26,907 bases of DNA from a virus. Within the stretch, counting starts at the first letter, position 1; the number at the start of each line of letters is the position of its first letter. Below the pieces are notes generated by a model. The model was not told the origin of the DNA and did no database searches. It saw only the letters and a program-made list of their open reading frames with translations. Below are positions 17,605 to 25,015 of this stretch, in pieces. The translations under genes and the position numbers were made by a program. The stretch lies in IMG/VR virus record IMGVR_UViG_3300037346_000191, positions 1 through 26,907 of that record. One strand, given 5' to 3'.

Positions 17605-17611
17605 TAATCTT

Positions 17612-17639
17612 ATCATACAATACTTACTATTTATGTGAA
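17612..17639 (-). promoter_or_regulatory. Candidate sigma70-type promoter for the capsid module
   Basis: On the minus strand TTCACA (17634-17639; 5 of 6 match to TTGACA) and TATGAT (17612-17617; 5 of 6 match to TATAAT) are separated by 16 bp. They sit in the largest non-coding gap of the window, about 50 bp upstream of the first gene of the capsid/protease module. Spacing and boxes fit a housekeeping promoter; activity is unproven. Confidence 0.5.
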
Positions 17640-17690
17640 GGCTGTCACCGAAGCCTAGCTAGAAGCATCTTTTTACTTATATCGTACCAG

Positions 17691-17714
17691 TATACCCTTT
17701 TGCAGTAAGGTATA
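17691..17714 (-). repeat. Hairpin after the GNAT-like frame
   Basis: TATACC and GGTATA form a 6-bp inverted repeat around a 12-nt loop, starting about 10 bp after the stop of the upstream gene. It is A/T-rich and weak, and no U tract follows. It could mark a 3' mRNA end before the promoter candidate, but the support is limited. Confidence 0.25.
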
Positions 17715-17724
17715 AGAGCTCTTG

Positions 17725-18516
17725 TCAAGAGGAATTGCCTTTTTTGGTAGCGTTTTCTAATTTCTTATCTCTAGCAGCTATGGCCTCGTCGTAGTCGTCA
17801 AAGACTTCTCCCTCTTTAGGATCGTACTTAGATCCAATGCGATCTTCATCATATGCCATAATCACTACATCTGGCTCACCGTTATTAAATTTACTGTAGG
17901 TCTCTTTATCCCAGCCGCCCGGTGCGAACTCATCGTTCCATCGCACTCTAGCTACCGGCTTGAATCCTGCCATAGCGTAGATTTCTGGAAGCACAGTATC
18001 ATATGCATCTAGCCTGTCACCGCCTCGGTCTACCATTTGGGACAGCATCGATGATACAGCTCCCTTGTGCGGAGAATCTCCATAAACAAAACCAGAGACA
18101 ATGTCACCATTGGACTTCAGTGCAATTCCTGCCGTACCGTCCTCCGTAGAGAATAGTCGCATGGCTTGGTATTCCTCAAGGTCATAGACATACACGGATG
18201 CTGCCCATTTATTATTCTGCTTCAGTAGCTCTATTGATGCACGAAAATCTTCAGCATCTTTTACTGAATCAAGCTCAAATAAGTCAGGAGTTGCAAGACC
18301 CCTGTCTCGGAGTTCTTGGGCGCGAGCTGTCTCGGGTAGCTTACTCTCTACAGAAAACCTAGTGCTTTCGCTTCCTGGATCTTCTCCTCGGTCCACTCCA
18401 CGTCCGGGAATGCTTTCGCCGCTCTGTCTCGATCTTCCTGAGTTACTGGTTGTTCCTGATCCTGATCCATCGTTGTCCTCTTCTGGGCTGTTGCCCCCTT
18501 GGTCAGGGGCTAGTCT
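17725..18516 (-). CDS. GNAT-like C-terminal extension reached by -1 frameshift (263 aa)
   Basis: This frame is open without a stop from the slippery heptamer at 18516-18522 to its TAA at 17725, adding 263 residues to the first 885 of the upstream protein (1148 in total). The first 45 residues are a Gly/Ser/Asp-rich linker. If made separately, translation could start at a GTG at 18394-18396 (223 aa), which has only a weak GGA upstream. Counting from that GTG, residues 44-183 resemble a GNAT acetyltransferase-like fold: AGIALKSNGDIVSGFVY, then GGDRLDAYDTVLPEIYAMAGFKPVAR and NNGEPDVVIMAYD. No classical acetyl-CoA loop is obvious. The domain is familiar from phage polyvalent head proteins; its activity is unknown. 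Confidence 0.72.
   Translation of the reverse strand, partial: RLAPDQGGNSPEEDNDGSGSGTTSNSGRSRQSGESIPGRGVDRGEDPGSESTRFSVESKLPETARAQELRDRGLATPDLFELDSVKDAEDFRASIELLKQNNKWAASVYVYDLEEYQAMRLFSTEDGTAGIALKSNGDIVSGFVYGDSPHKGAVSSMLSQMVDRGGDRLDAYDTVLPEIYAMAGFKPVARVRWNDEFAPGGWDKETYSKFNNGEPDVVIMAYDEDRIGSKYDPKEGEVFDDYDEAIAARDKKLENATKKGNSS
18348..18470 (-). CDS. Possible nested 40-codon ORF
   Basis: An ATG at 18468-18470, preceded by GAGG about 7 nt upstream, opens a 40-codon frame within the linker region of the frameshift extension but in the zero frame. The peptide is charged and plausibly helical (QEDRDRAAKAFPDVEWTEEK), ending EAKALGFL. It has more protein-like composition than the Gly/Ser-rich -1 frame over the same bases. 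It could be a small overlapping gene, or its presence may be coincidental. No family was recognised. Confidence 0.35.
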   Translation of the reverse strand: MDQDQEQPVTQEDRDRAAKAFPDVEWTEEKIQEAKALGFL

Positions 18517-18536
18517 TTTTTTGGTATCTCTTCTCC
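18493..18536 (-). promoter_or_regulatory. Candidate -1 frameshift signal (dnaX-like)
   Basis: Elements in order on the minus strand: GGAG (18533-18536), a 10-nt spacer, the heptamer A AAA AAA in the zero frame (18516-18522), a 5-nt spacer containing most of the zero-frame TAG, and a hairpin GCCCCT/GGGGGC (18505-18510 with 18493-18498) around a 6-nt loop. The bacterial dnaX site has the same three elements with the same upstream spacing. The -1 frame leads directly into the GNAT-like domain. Confidence 0.75.
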
Positions 18537-21170
18537 AAGAGCATAGAACACTACCTTAGTAGAACCATCAGCAGCTAATGCTGTAAAGGAAATTCCCTCT
18601 ACACCATCAGCATTCTTGGCAAATCTTGAAGAGACTATCTCGCCAATCATACCACCACCATTTAAGTCAGGCAACATCTCGCCAGGGTCTAGATCATCTA
18701 TGACGTCTGGTAACGGGGCATCGAGCTCTCCTGCAATAGTATCGATTGCCGCAGGGTTATTCACTATGCTATCCCCCGAGACTCCGTAAAGCCCCAGCTC
18801 CTGACGCCTATCACGCAGCGCCTTACCTCTAAGGTTAGGTTCGTATTCGGTTAGGGGCTCTGACTGGTTTTTTAGAATTCTAAGCTTTATGGAGTTAATG
18901 CGATAGGTGGTACCGGTCTCGTCTTTAACATAGACGTAGTCAGCGTAATCATAGCCCTCACCATTGGGGTTTACATTCAGACCGGGCGCATACCCTGTAA
19001 CCAAAAGGACCATTTTGTCTTGTCCGTTATTTATGTACTCTACAGTCTGACCAGGCTCGATCGGGGTTACTCTATTCTTTGAAGCGTAGGGGTTTGCACG
19101 CACTTCGGGATCGGTAACATCATATGTCTTGTTCCTAGCAACTCTAGACGCGTTAGTTATCATTGCGCCCATGCTTCGAGCGTTCTCGCCGGGGAAGCGG
19201 TTCTTGAACTCTAGTCTTAGCTGCTTCCTAGCTGCCTTATGCGATGCGGCATCCATAGGTAGACGACCAAAAACACCAAGAAGCCCGTGAGCTATGATAT
19301 CTCTAAGTTCAGGGTCACTGGGGTCATCCATAAAGTCAGGATAGGCTTCCCAGATGCTCAATACTTCTTGATTTTTAAGCGTCCCAGTTTGTTTATGGAA
19401 TATGTTTCCTCGGCCGTTACCGTAGAAAGTTGCAATTTCTGCTGGAGTAAACATCTTCTGCTTCTGCTTATACCACTCAGCACGATCTCTTAGGGACGCT
19501 TCACCAAACCCAGGTATGGCTTTGGGATTCTTCCCTAGCTTTAGGGGCTCAACACTTAACAGTCTCGCTAATAAGGCGTCTGAAGAGTTATCTTTCCTGA
19601 AGACTGATGTTATAGAGTGACGCTTATCATAGTGAACTAGGGTCTCAATTTCCCCAGTCTCTGGGTCAGTCCAGTTCATGGAGTAGACCAAGGCCTTGGA
19701 GCCGGTGTTAGAGGCTCTAAGTTCAAAAATCCTGCCGTCTTTGTCTATCCTTCGATCAAGAATTAACGCATCACCATCGGGGGTAAATTTAGCATTAGGG
19801 TAGGCTTCAGCTAAAGAGTTAAGTAGCTCAAATGGATCGGCAGCTTGCTTTCTCTTACCGTTGTTGTCGAAGTATTCCAAGATTCTACCCAACTTGGTTA
19901 TGAAGGCGGGTACTTTCTTTCTAACTGCCTCAGCTCGCTGGTCGTCAGTTAGAGGTTCGTGAACAATATCGCCACCATCATCAATCCTATCCGCAGGGAT
20001 GGCCTCTTGAACTGTTGGGGTTATCGAGTCAGCAATATCCGGAACTGATTCTGGCTCAGATGCGGCTTCAGGTGATTCTGCATCTATAGGGGTTACTGGA
20101 GCTTCGGCAGTGTTAGCTGGAGTGGATTCTGGTCTTGCTGGTCTGGCCGGCTTGACTGGCTTAGCTGAATCCTTATTTCCTTGTACAACTTTGTACTCTC
20201 CATTGGTCTTCACTGCAATTCTCTTTGGCCTTAGTTTTTTGCCCTGAGGATCATTTGGATCTACCTCGGCAAGAATCTTGCCGTCAGGTCCTTTAAGCGT
20301 CATTCTTCCAGTTTCTAGATCTATCGAGTCTATTTCATAGATCTTGCCGTCATCACCTAATATCCGGTCACCCTTGTCTAGGTTTAATGCCTTGGTTGCC
20401 TTGGTCTTTGGCGCGCCTTTAGGGCCGTCAATTAGCTCGTCTAAGGTAACTTGACGTGCCTCTGGGTTAAATGCATCTAGATACGCTTCATTAACCGAGT
20501 TTCTTCCGCTGACTGGTTCAGGTAGGTCAACAATATCCTTTTTAGGGGCTACCGTACTGGGCGTGGCTACGTCTGAAGCTTCAACTAATTTATTTACGTC
20601 TTCACCCTTTAGAGCCTTCTCGGCCAGAACTGGTGGAAGTTTTGCTAGAGGCTCCTTGTCGCGCTCTGCGCGGAAGTCCTTGTCTTCGTCGTCGGTTAGG
20701 CCACCGGTAGCCAGTTCAATGTCTAATTCATCTGCAGGCTGGACGTTCAGACTTGCCAGATCTTGAGGTTGCTCGGCTACTGACTTTGGCAGAGTGTGGG
20801 CTAGATCTGGATCTACGCCTCTTGACTTCAGGAAATCTTTGTCAATCTTTATCTTAGAGCTGACTTCTGCGTTTTTAGGAGTTACCTCTACTACGCTGTT
20901 CTCGGGAATGCCATACTGCTCGTAGCCCTTGCCTACCAGCATACGGATGTTGTTTACTTCATTCAGCTCGGTGGCGGTTCCACCAATTGCACTACCCTTT
21001 AGTTTTACTATACCCCTACCGTCACCAAGACTAAAAGCGGCTAGTAGTGCGGCTCCTGTAACTACCCAACGGCCTTTTTTATCTCTAGGCTGTTTCTTTA
21101 CACGCGCTTTACGTGCAGCACTAGAGTTACCGCCTGCTGCGATTAGGGCATTAAGAGTTAATTTGGACAT
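18510..21170 (-). CDS. Large head-module protein, zero-frame form (886 aa)
   Basis: The ATG is preceded by AAGGA. The N-terminus is basic (residues 17-35, with QPRDKKGRWV), followed by a hydrophobic stretch at 37-48. Residues 130-260 are charged low complexity. Residues 264-305 form a small KOW/SH3-like unit (LDKGDRILGDDGKIYEI). Residues 335-400 are Pro/Ala/Glu-rich linker. Residues 415-670 are the main globular part, including EYFDNNGKRKQAADPFELL and IPGFGEASLRDRAEWY. Residues 700-768 are another beta unit. The protein ends EEIPKKD at a TAG that directly follows a slippery A7 run, so a fraction of ribosomes may continue into the GNAT-like frame. The family is not firmly recognised; position suggests an internal virion or head-assembly polyprotein. 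Confidence 0.75.
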   Translation of the reverse strand: MSKLTLNALIAAGGNSSAARKARVKKQPRDKKGRWVVTGAALLAAFSLGDGRGIVKLKGSAIGGTATELNEVNNIRMLVGKGYEQYGIPENSVVEVTPKNAEVSSKIKIDKDFLKSRGVDPDLAHTLPKSVAEQPQDLASLNVQPADELDIELATGGLTDDEDKDFRAERDKEPLAKLPPVLAEKALKGEDVNKLVEASDVATPSTVAPKKDIVDLPEPVSGRNSVNEAYLDAFNPEARQVTLDELIDGPKGAPKTKATKALNLDKGDRILGDDGKIYEIDSIDLETGRMTLKGPDGKILAEVDPNDPQGKKLRPKRIAVKTNGEYKVVQGNKDSAKPVKPARPARPESTPANTAEAPVTPIDAESPEAASEPESVPDIADSITPTVQEAIPADRIDDGGDIVHEPLTDDQRAEAVRKKVPAFITKLGRILEYFDNNGKRKQAADPFELLNSLAEAYPNAKFTPDGDALILDRRIDKDGRIFELRASNTGSKALVYSMNWTDPETGEIETLVHYDKRHSITSVFRKDNSSDALLARLLSVEPLKLGKNPKAIPGFGEASLRDRAEWYKQKQKMFTPAEIATFYGNGRGNIFHKQTGTLKNQEVLSIWEAYPDFMDDPSDPELRDIIAHGLLGVFGRLPMDAASHKAARKQLRLEFKNRFPGENARSMGAMITNASRVARNKTYDVTDPEVRANPYASKNRVTPIEPGQTVEYINNGQDKMVLLVTGYAPGLNVNPNGEGYDYADYVYVKDETGTTYRINSIKLRILKNQSEPLTEYEPNLRGKALRDRRQELGLYGVSGDSIVNNPAAIDTIAGELDAPLPDVIDDLDPGEMLPDLNGGGMIGEIVSSRFAKNADGVEGISFTALAADGSTKVVFYALGEEIPKKD

Positions 21171-21238
21171 AGAGGTAATCCTTTATATAGTAATAGAACT
21201 AGTTAAAATTTTACCCTACTTAGAAGTTAGTTAGTGGG

Positions 21239-22099
21239 TTAATTTTCCTGAGCTGATTTCTTAGCCAATTTATCTAGGTACGACAGAGTACTTTCCCGGA
21301 TCACGCCGGAAGATTCCAAAGCTTTTAATCTATTAGTTGCGTGTAATACTTGAACATAGTTATATTTATCAGCATACAATTGTGGGATTGCAGACCTAGA
21401 AGAGTCGTCAAACTCAGACGCTCCCGAAATCCAAGCTGCAGATGATATTACAGTTGATACAGTATCGGGATGTCCTTCTGGAAGTAGCCCAGCATATTCA
21501 GCCATCTCATCTGAATCTTCTGAGCTACCGTTAGTAGCATACTCTACGTAACTAAAAACTTCCCAAAGGATCGCAGATGTTAGATCTTCGGTGTCGCCAA
21601 GGTAGCTATACTTGCTACAAGCTTTTCTGGCTACAGCGTAAGCATCCTCAACTGAGACCTGCCTGCTAGACCCAAATTCGGAGTTTATACTATAAACAAT
21701 CTCATCTATCGATGCAGAAGAAGGCACGCAGTTAGGGACTTCTCTACCGTTTTTATCCTTCATACCTACCTGAACATATCCCTTCCAGCAAGGGTCATCA
21801 GAGTCTTTCTCTAAAGCTGCTGCAGTGATACCATCTGCGGATTGGTCGATTGGCACGCAGTTAGGGACTTCCTTACCATCCTTACCTTTTTTTGTGCCAA
21901 GTTGTACGTAACCCTTCCAGCACGGGTCATCAGACTCTTTCTCTAAAGACGCGGCTTCATGAGCTGAATCCTTCATTAACTCGCCGTCTGGCATGTAATG
22001 GTAACCCTCAGGGGCTTCTTTCTTGCTGTCATCTATAATCTCTTCAGGGTCTCCGTAGCGTCCAGATGCTTTTAGAACTCTATTTAAGTACTCAGACAT
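21239..22099 (-). CDS. Head-module protein with two Cys/Trp repeats (286 aa)
   Basis: The ATG directly follows the stop of the Dps-like gene (TAAATG), with AGGAG upstream. Residues 31-48 contain EGYHYMPDGELMKDS, a motif recurring in phage structural polyproteins. Residues 52-83 and 96-126 are two copies of a unit built around SDDPCWKGYVQ and VPNCVP, each with two cysteines and a tryptophan. The C-terminal 150 residues are helical and acidic, with SVEDAYAVARKACSKY and YNYVQVLHATNRLKALESSG. The Cys/Trp unit is known to me from phage proteins but has no assigned function; metal binding by the paired cysteines is possible. A 68-bp A/T-rich gap follows before the large protein. Confidence 0.72.
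   Translation of the reverse strand: MSEYLNRVLKASGRYGDPEEIIDDSKKEAPEGYHYMPDGELMKDSAHEAASLEKESDDPCWKGYVQLGTKKGKDGKEVPNCVPIDQSADGITAAALEKDSDDPCWKGYVQVGMKDKNGREVPNCVPSSASIDEIVYSINSEFGSSRQVSVEDAYAVARKACSKYSYLGDTEDLTSAILWEVFSYVEYATNGSSEDSDEMAEYAGLLPEGHPDTVSTVISSAAWISGASEFDDSSRSAIPQLYADKYNYVQVLHATNRLKALESSGVIRESTLSYLDKLAKKSAQEN
21722..21946 (-). repeat. Tandem domain repeat (two units)
   Basis: Two units of about 93-96 bp (21851-21946 and 21722-21814) encode near-identical peptides starting LEK(E/D)SDDPCWKGYVQ and ending VPNCVP. They are separated by 12 codons. Both share the cysteines, tryptophan and glycine, indicating an internal duplication kept under selection. Confidence 0.85.
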
Positions 22100-22558
22100 T
22101 TAGCGAACTCCTAGGAATGATTTGATCTGCCAGTTGAATGTTTTATGTGTATCAATACGGCCTGCAAGAAAATCCATCAGGCCTTGCTCGTTGCAATTCT
22201 GTGCTTCTTTGAAGGTGTCTAGTAGTGAGTGCATTAACTCATCGTTTATTCTTTTAGCAGATTGCAGTAAGAAGGCAGGAGATGACCCATCTAGGCGATC
22301 CTCTTTTATACGAGACATCTCTGCATAATCAGTCAAAAAATATGGGGCAGGAAATCCGGCTTTAAGGATATTCTCACCCAACGGGTCAATCGAACTATCC
22401 ACGTCTTTATACAGGGTTTTAAAGAACTTGTGGTATTCCCCGAAGTCCGGTCCTAGGACGTTCCAGTGATATCCATGAAAAATAAACTTGGCTGCCACAG
22501 TGTCCGAGAGTAGGTGAGCTAGCTTTCTCGCTAGTTCTGTGTTCTGATCTGAATGCAT
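22100..22558 (-). CDS. Dps-like ferritin-family protein (152 aa)
   Basis: The length and the motif FHGYHWNVLGPDF match Dps (DNA protection during starvation) proteins. The expected ferroxidase ligands are present with the exact family spacing: His31, His43, Asp58 and Glu62 (12, 15 and 4 residues apart, as between His51, His63, Asp78 and Glu82 of E. coli Dps). Dps dodecamers oxidise and store iron and can shield DNA. The N-terminus is short and lacks the lysine-rich tail used by E. coli Dps for DNA binding, so an iron or peroxide role is more likely. The gene starts 1 bp after the portal stop, with GAGG upstream, inside the head operon. A virion or assembly role is possible but unproven. Confidence 0.86.
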   Translation of the reverse strand: MHSDQNTELARKLAHLLSDTVAAKFIFHGYHWNVLGPDFGEYHKFFKTLYKDVDSSIDPLGENILKAGFPAPYFLTDYAEMSRIKEDRLDGSSPAFLLQSAKRINDELMHSLLDTFKEAQNCNEQGLMDFLAGRIDTHKTFNWQIKSFLGVR

Positions 22559-22559
22559 G

Positions 22560-24317
22560 TTAGGCCTCTGGCTCTGCTAATGGTGGTGTGGTAGTTGTCG
22601 CCGGAGCTTCAGGTACCTCTGGCGTGGCTGCGTCTGCTACGGGAATATCGCCTTGCAGCAATGCGTCAATTTCTGGAGGTATTGCTGCTCCCGTAGCTTC
22701 TGAAGCAGTTGCGCGAACTTGTTCCATAATTTCTGGTGCAATAGCAGTCAGCATAGCTTCAGTTAATTCTGGAGTCACCATACCCTTGTTGATTACCAAG
22801 CGAAGGGCTAGCTCTTTTGGATCTGGAGCATCAGACCTCGAGAATCCGTGTGCACGACGCCAGGTATCGTATGAGATTGCAAGTTTATCAAATCCAGCGT
22901 CAGCATCAGCTGCGCGGTCATTACGTGTGGCAACCAAAGACGGGTCGTACCAAATGCAAACATTTTTGACTTCTTCAGCGGGATACCCATTAGCAATGAG
23001 ATATGGACGCAGATACACGACAGTGAGAGCGTCAACGATAAGTAGCATCAAAGGCTCTATGTGAGCCTTATATAGACTCTCATCGATTTGGAGAGCGTTA
23101 GAGTACTTTACGTTCGCGAGTCCCGTAACTATGTCTTTGGGGACGTCTAGGCCCTGCATAATACGCTCTAGTACACGGTCGGAGCGCTCAGCTAGTGCTG
23201 GGTCGAACGAACGTTCGAATTTAAACTGCTTGATCTTGTCACCAAGCTCTGCTGGACCACGGATAATCAAAGGTACGATAGCAGACGCAGAGTCTTCATC
23301 TTTGATCGGGGTGGTCATTGCATCGATTAGTTGATCTTCGAAGTCGTCTGCGGCCTCTTCGGGGTTAAACTGCTCGTTATAGTTGCCTTCTTCATCATAC
23401 GGGTAGTCGGGGTCAGGCGATGCAGCGACCGATAGACCATCAGGTAGGTAAAGAGCACCAGCGTTGAGACGAGATCTTGCAGTCGCACGGAAAGTCCTAT
23501 TCAGTAGTAGTAGTTCGGCACAAAGGTCTAGCAGACTGCGCAATGAAGAGTCAGATTCTTGACTATACCTTGGGTGGGTTCGCCAAATACGACCAACAAA
23601 TGCAGTTTTTGGTAGAAGAATGGCGTCTAGGTTACCTTGTGTCATCATTGATGGTACTCCTCCGCCAACATCACGACGGGGGTTAATTATGTAGTTACCT
23701 CTTTGGTCAACTTGAAGTTCGTCTGTAGACCGGATGTCCCATGACTCTGGTAGGCCTGACCCTAAACGCTCAGGGACCTGAACCAGGTAGCATTCTCCGG
23801 TAACTTGAAGATTTAGGGCGGCATCCTTCAGCAATCCAGGCTGACCACCATAAGCAGAGCTTAAACGGTCAAGGGCACGAGTTGCTGCAGCAGCAAGTTT
23901 AGGACCAACTGATGGAACTAAGTCAATTGGAGAGGGTGTCTCCTCCGGATTAGGGATTGCTGCTGAGTAGAGTCGGATTCTTGAGACAACAGACGCAACT
24001 AAGTTGAAAGCGTATTTAATTTCGCCAATTGCGTCGTAGTACTCCCAAGCTTCTGACTGCCAAGCTGTAGAGGCTGACTGCCTACGGGACTTGAAGCGCT
24101 CAGCTTCACTCTTATCGTCTAACTTAACCTGGGCGGCAGCAGCTGTTATTGCCCGCGGTGAGTTGAAGACCTGGGGTTCAGCGTAAACAATACCAAACGA
24201 GTCAATAGAGACTCCAGGAGCTACCCGCGTTGAGTTTTTTGGCGCAGAAGCGCGAATATTCGACTCAGTAGCCCATGATTGCTGAGACTTTACTGGTTCT
24301 TTCTTAAAAATACCCAA
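22560..24317 (-). CDS. Portal protein (585 aa)
   Basis: The start is a TTG at 24315-24317 with AGGGAG 6 nt upstream; no better ATG is nearby. The sequence follows the actinobacteriophage portal pattern: a disordered N-terminal 75 residues, SEAWEYYDAIGEIKYAFN at about 88-105, LNLQVTGECYLV, a long helical stem region (LRSLLDLCAELLLLNRTFRATARSRL), a crown segment with ELGDKIKQFKFERSFD, and LDVPKDIVTGLANVKYSNA. The last 40 residues are Pro/Ala/Thr-rich. The portal forms the dodecameric ring through which the terminase pumps DNA. Its position after the terminase and before the protease agrees. Confidence 0.92.
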   Translation of the reverse strand: MGIFKKEPVKSQQSWATESNIRASAPKNSTRVAPGVSIDSFGIVYAEPQVFNSPRAITAAAAQVKLDDKSEAERFKSRRQSASTAWQSEAWEYYDAIGEIKYAFNLVASVVSRIRLYSAAIPNPEETPSPIDLVPSVGPKLAAAATRALDRLSSAYGGQPGLLKDAALNLQVTGECYLVQVPERLGSGLPESWDIRSTDELQVDQRGNYIINPRRDVGGGVPSMMTQGNLDAILLPKTAFVGRIWRTHPRYSQESDSSLRSLLDLCAELLLLNRTFRATARSRLNAGALYLPDGLSVAASPDPDYPYDEEGNYNEQFNPEEAADDFEDQLIDAMTTPIKDEDSASAIVPLIIRGPAELGDKIKQFKFERSFDPALAERSDRVLERIMQGLDVPKDIVTGLANVKYSNALQIDESLYKAHIEPLMLLIVDALTVVYLRPYLIANGYPAEEVKNVCIWYDPSLVATRNDRAADADAGFDKLAISYDTWRRAHGFSRSDAPDPKELALRLVINKGMVTPELTEAMLTAIAPEIMEQVRATASEATGAAIPPEIDALLQGDIPVADAATPEVPEAPATTTTPPLAEPEA

Positions 24318-24335
24318 GACGGGCTCCCTGTCTGT

Positions 24336-24626
24336 TTAGCGTTCTATCCAAGCGGAAATAATTCCAATCATGGCGGATATAGCCAAGATTAATGATACCA
24401 CAAACGTAAGTTGAGGTAAAATTGATGCTCCGACGACAAAAATACCTGCCATCCAGAACCCTGTACACCAGTTACAAGTGATTAAGTACCCGATTTTAGT
24501 GGTTGGTGGGAACTTTGACCAAACCTTATTGCGAAATCCATCCGCAATGGCGTCAGTTGTGATCAAATGAGTTGCACGGTACGCTCCAAGAGCGAGGATT
24601 ACAAAAGTAAACGCATCTATAGTCAT
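24336..24626 (-). CDS. DUF1360-like membrane protein (96 aa)
   Basis: The ATG overlaps the stop of the preceding gene as TAATG, with GGAGG 4 nt upstream. The sequence has LGAYRATHLITTDAIAD, KIGYLITCNWCTGFW and a hydrophobic C-terminal half (residues 55-93), a pattern I assign to DUF1360 proteins. It has about two to three membrane segments and a CxxC pair (CNWC). Members are common in actinobacteriophages between the terminase and portal genes, but no function has been established. It may sit in the host membrane. Confidence 0.85.
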   Translation of the reverse strand: MTIDAFTFVILALGAYRATHLITTDAIADGFRNKVWSKFPPTTKIGYLITCNWCTGFWMAGIFVVGASILPQLTFVVSLILAISAMIGIISAWIER

Positions 24627-25015
24627 TAGTCCTCCATCGAATTAATTGTATTGTATGGATTCCAGCCACGAAGGCGAGAACCGCATCCGCAGCCTGTATC
24701 TTTCTTAAATGCTAGCATCTTTCCGGATGATGTGACAACAAAAGAATCTTTTTTAGTGTCTTCTGACGCATAGAACTCGTCATATCTCTCCCTAAACACT
24801 ATTTGGGGCCCTTGGGGTGCGTCTTTTGCGATGAAAACGTGATCCTCTGTAACAATAACTCTTGTCACCTCTAGATAGGTCGAACCTTTAGTCGGTTCAA
24901 AGCTTCTTATGGTGGTCACATCGCCGACTATACCAGCCGGCATAGCAGCTAGGTGGCAAGGAAACTTGTCGAATAGGATTTTCAAGCTACCTAACCCTAA
25001 ATACGCGACCAACAT
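24626..25015 (-). CDS. Small phage protein with C-terminal CxCG motif (129 aa)
   Basis: The longest frame starts at an ATG at 25013-25015 and overlaps the terminase end by 29 bp. A TTG at 24983-24985, 1 bp after the terminase stop and preceded by TTAGG, is an alternative start giving KILFDKFPCHLAAMPAGIVG. Homologues I recall begin close to that point. The middle is beta-rich (STYLEVTRVIVTEDHVFIAKD), and the C-terminus holds TGCGCGSRLRGWNPY, possibly a metal-binding or disulfide element. Proteins of this type are recurrent near actinobacteriophage terminases, but their function is unknown. Confidence 0.78.
   Translation of the reverse strand: MLVAYLGLGSLKILFDKFPCHLAAMPAGIVGDVTTIRSFEPTKGSTYLEVTRVIVTEDHVFIAKDAPQGPQIVFRERYDEFYASEDTKKDSFVVTSSGKMLAFKKDTGCGCGSRLRGWNPYNTINSMED

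Noticed and set aside
21171-21238. A/T-rich gap with TATATA as a promoter
   Set aside because: No -35 box at acceptable spacing was found. The gap is short and contains the AAGGA ribosome site of the next gene.
22588-23064. Plus-strand 158-codon ORF
   Set aside because: It is opposite the portal C-terminal region, is Ala/Ser-rich, and has no initiation signal.
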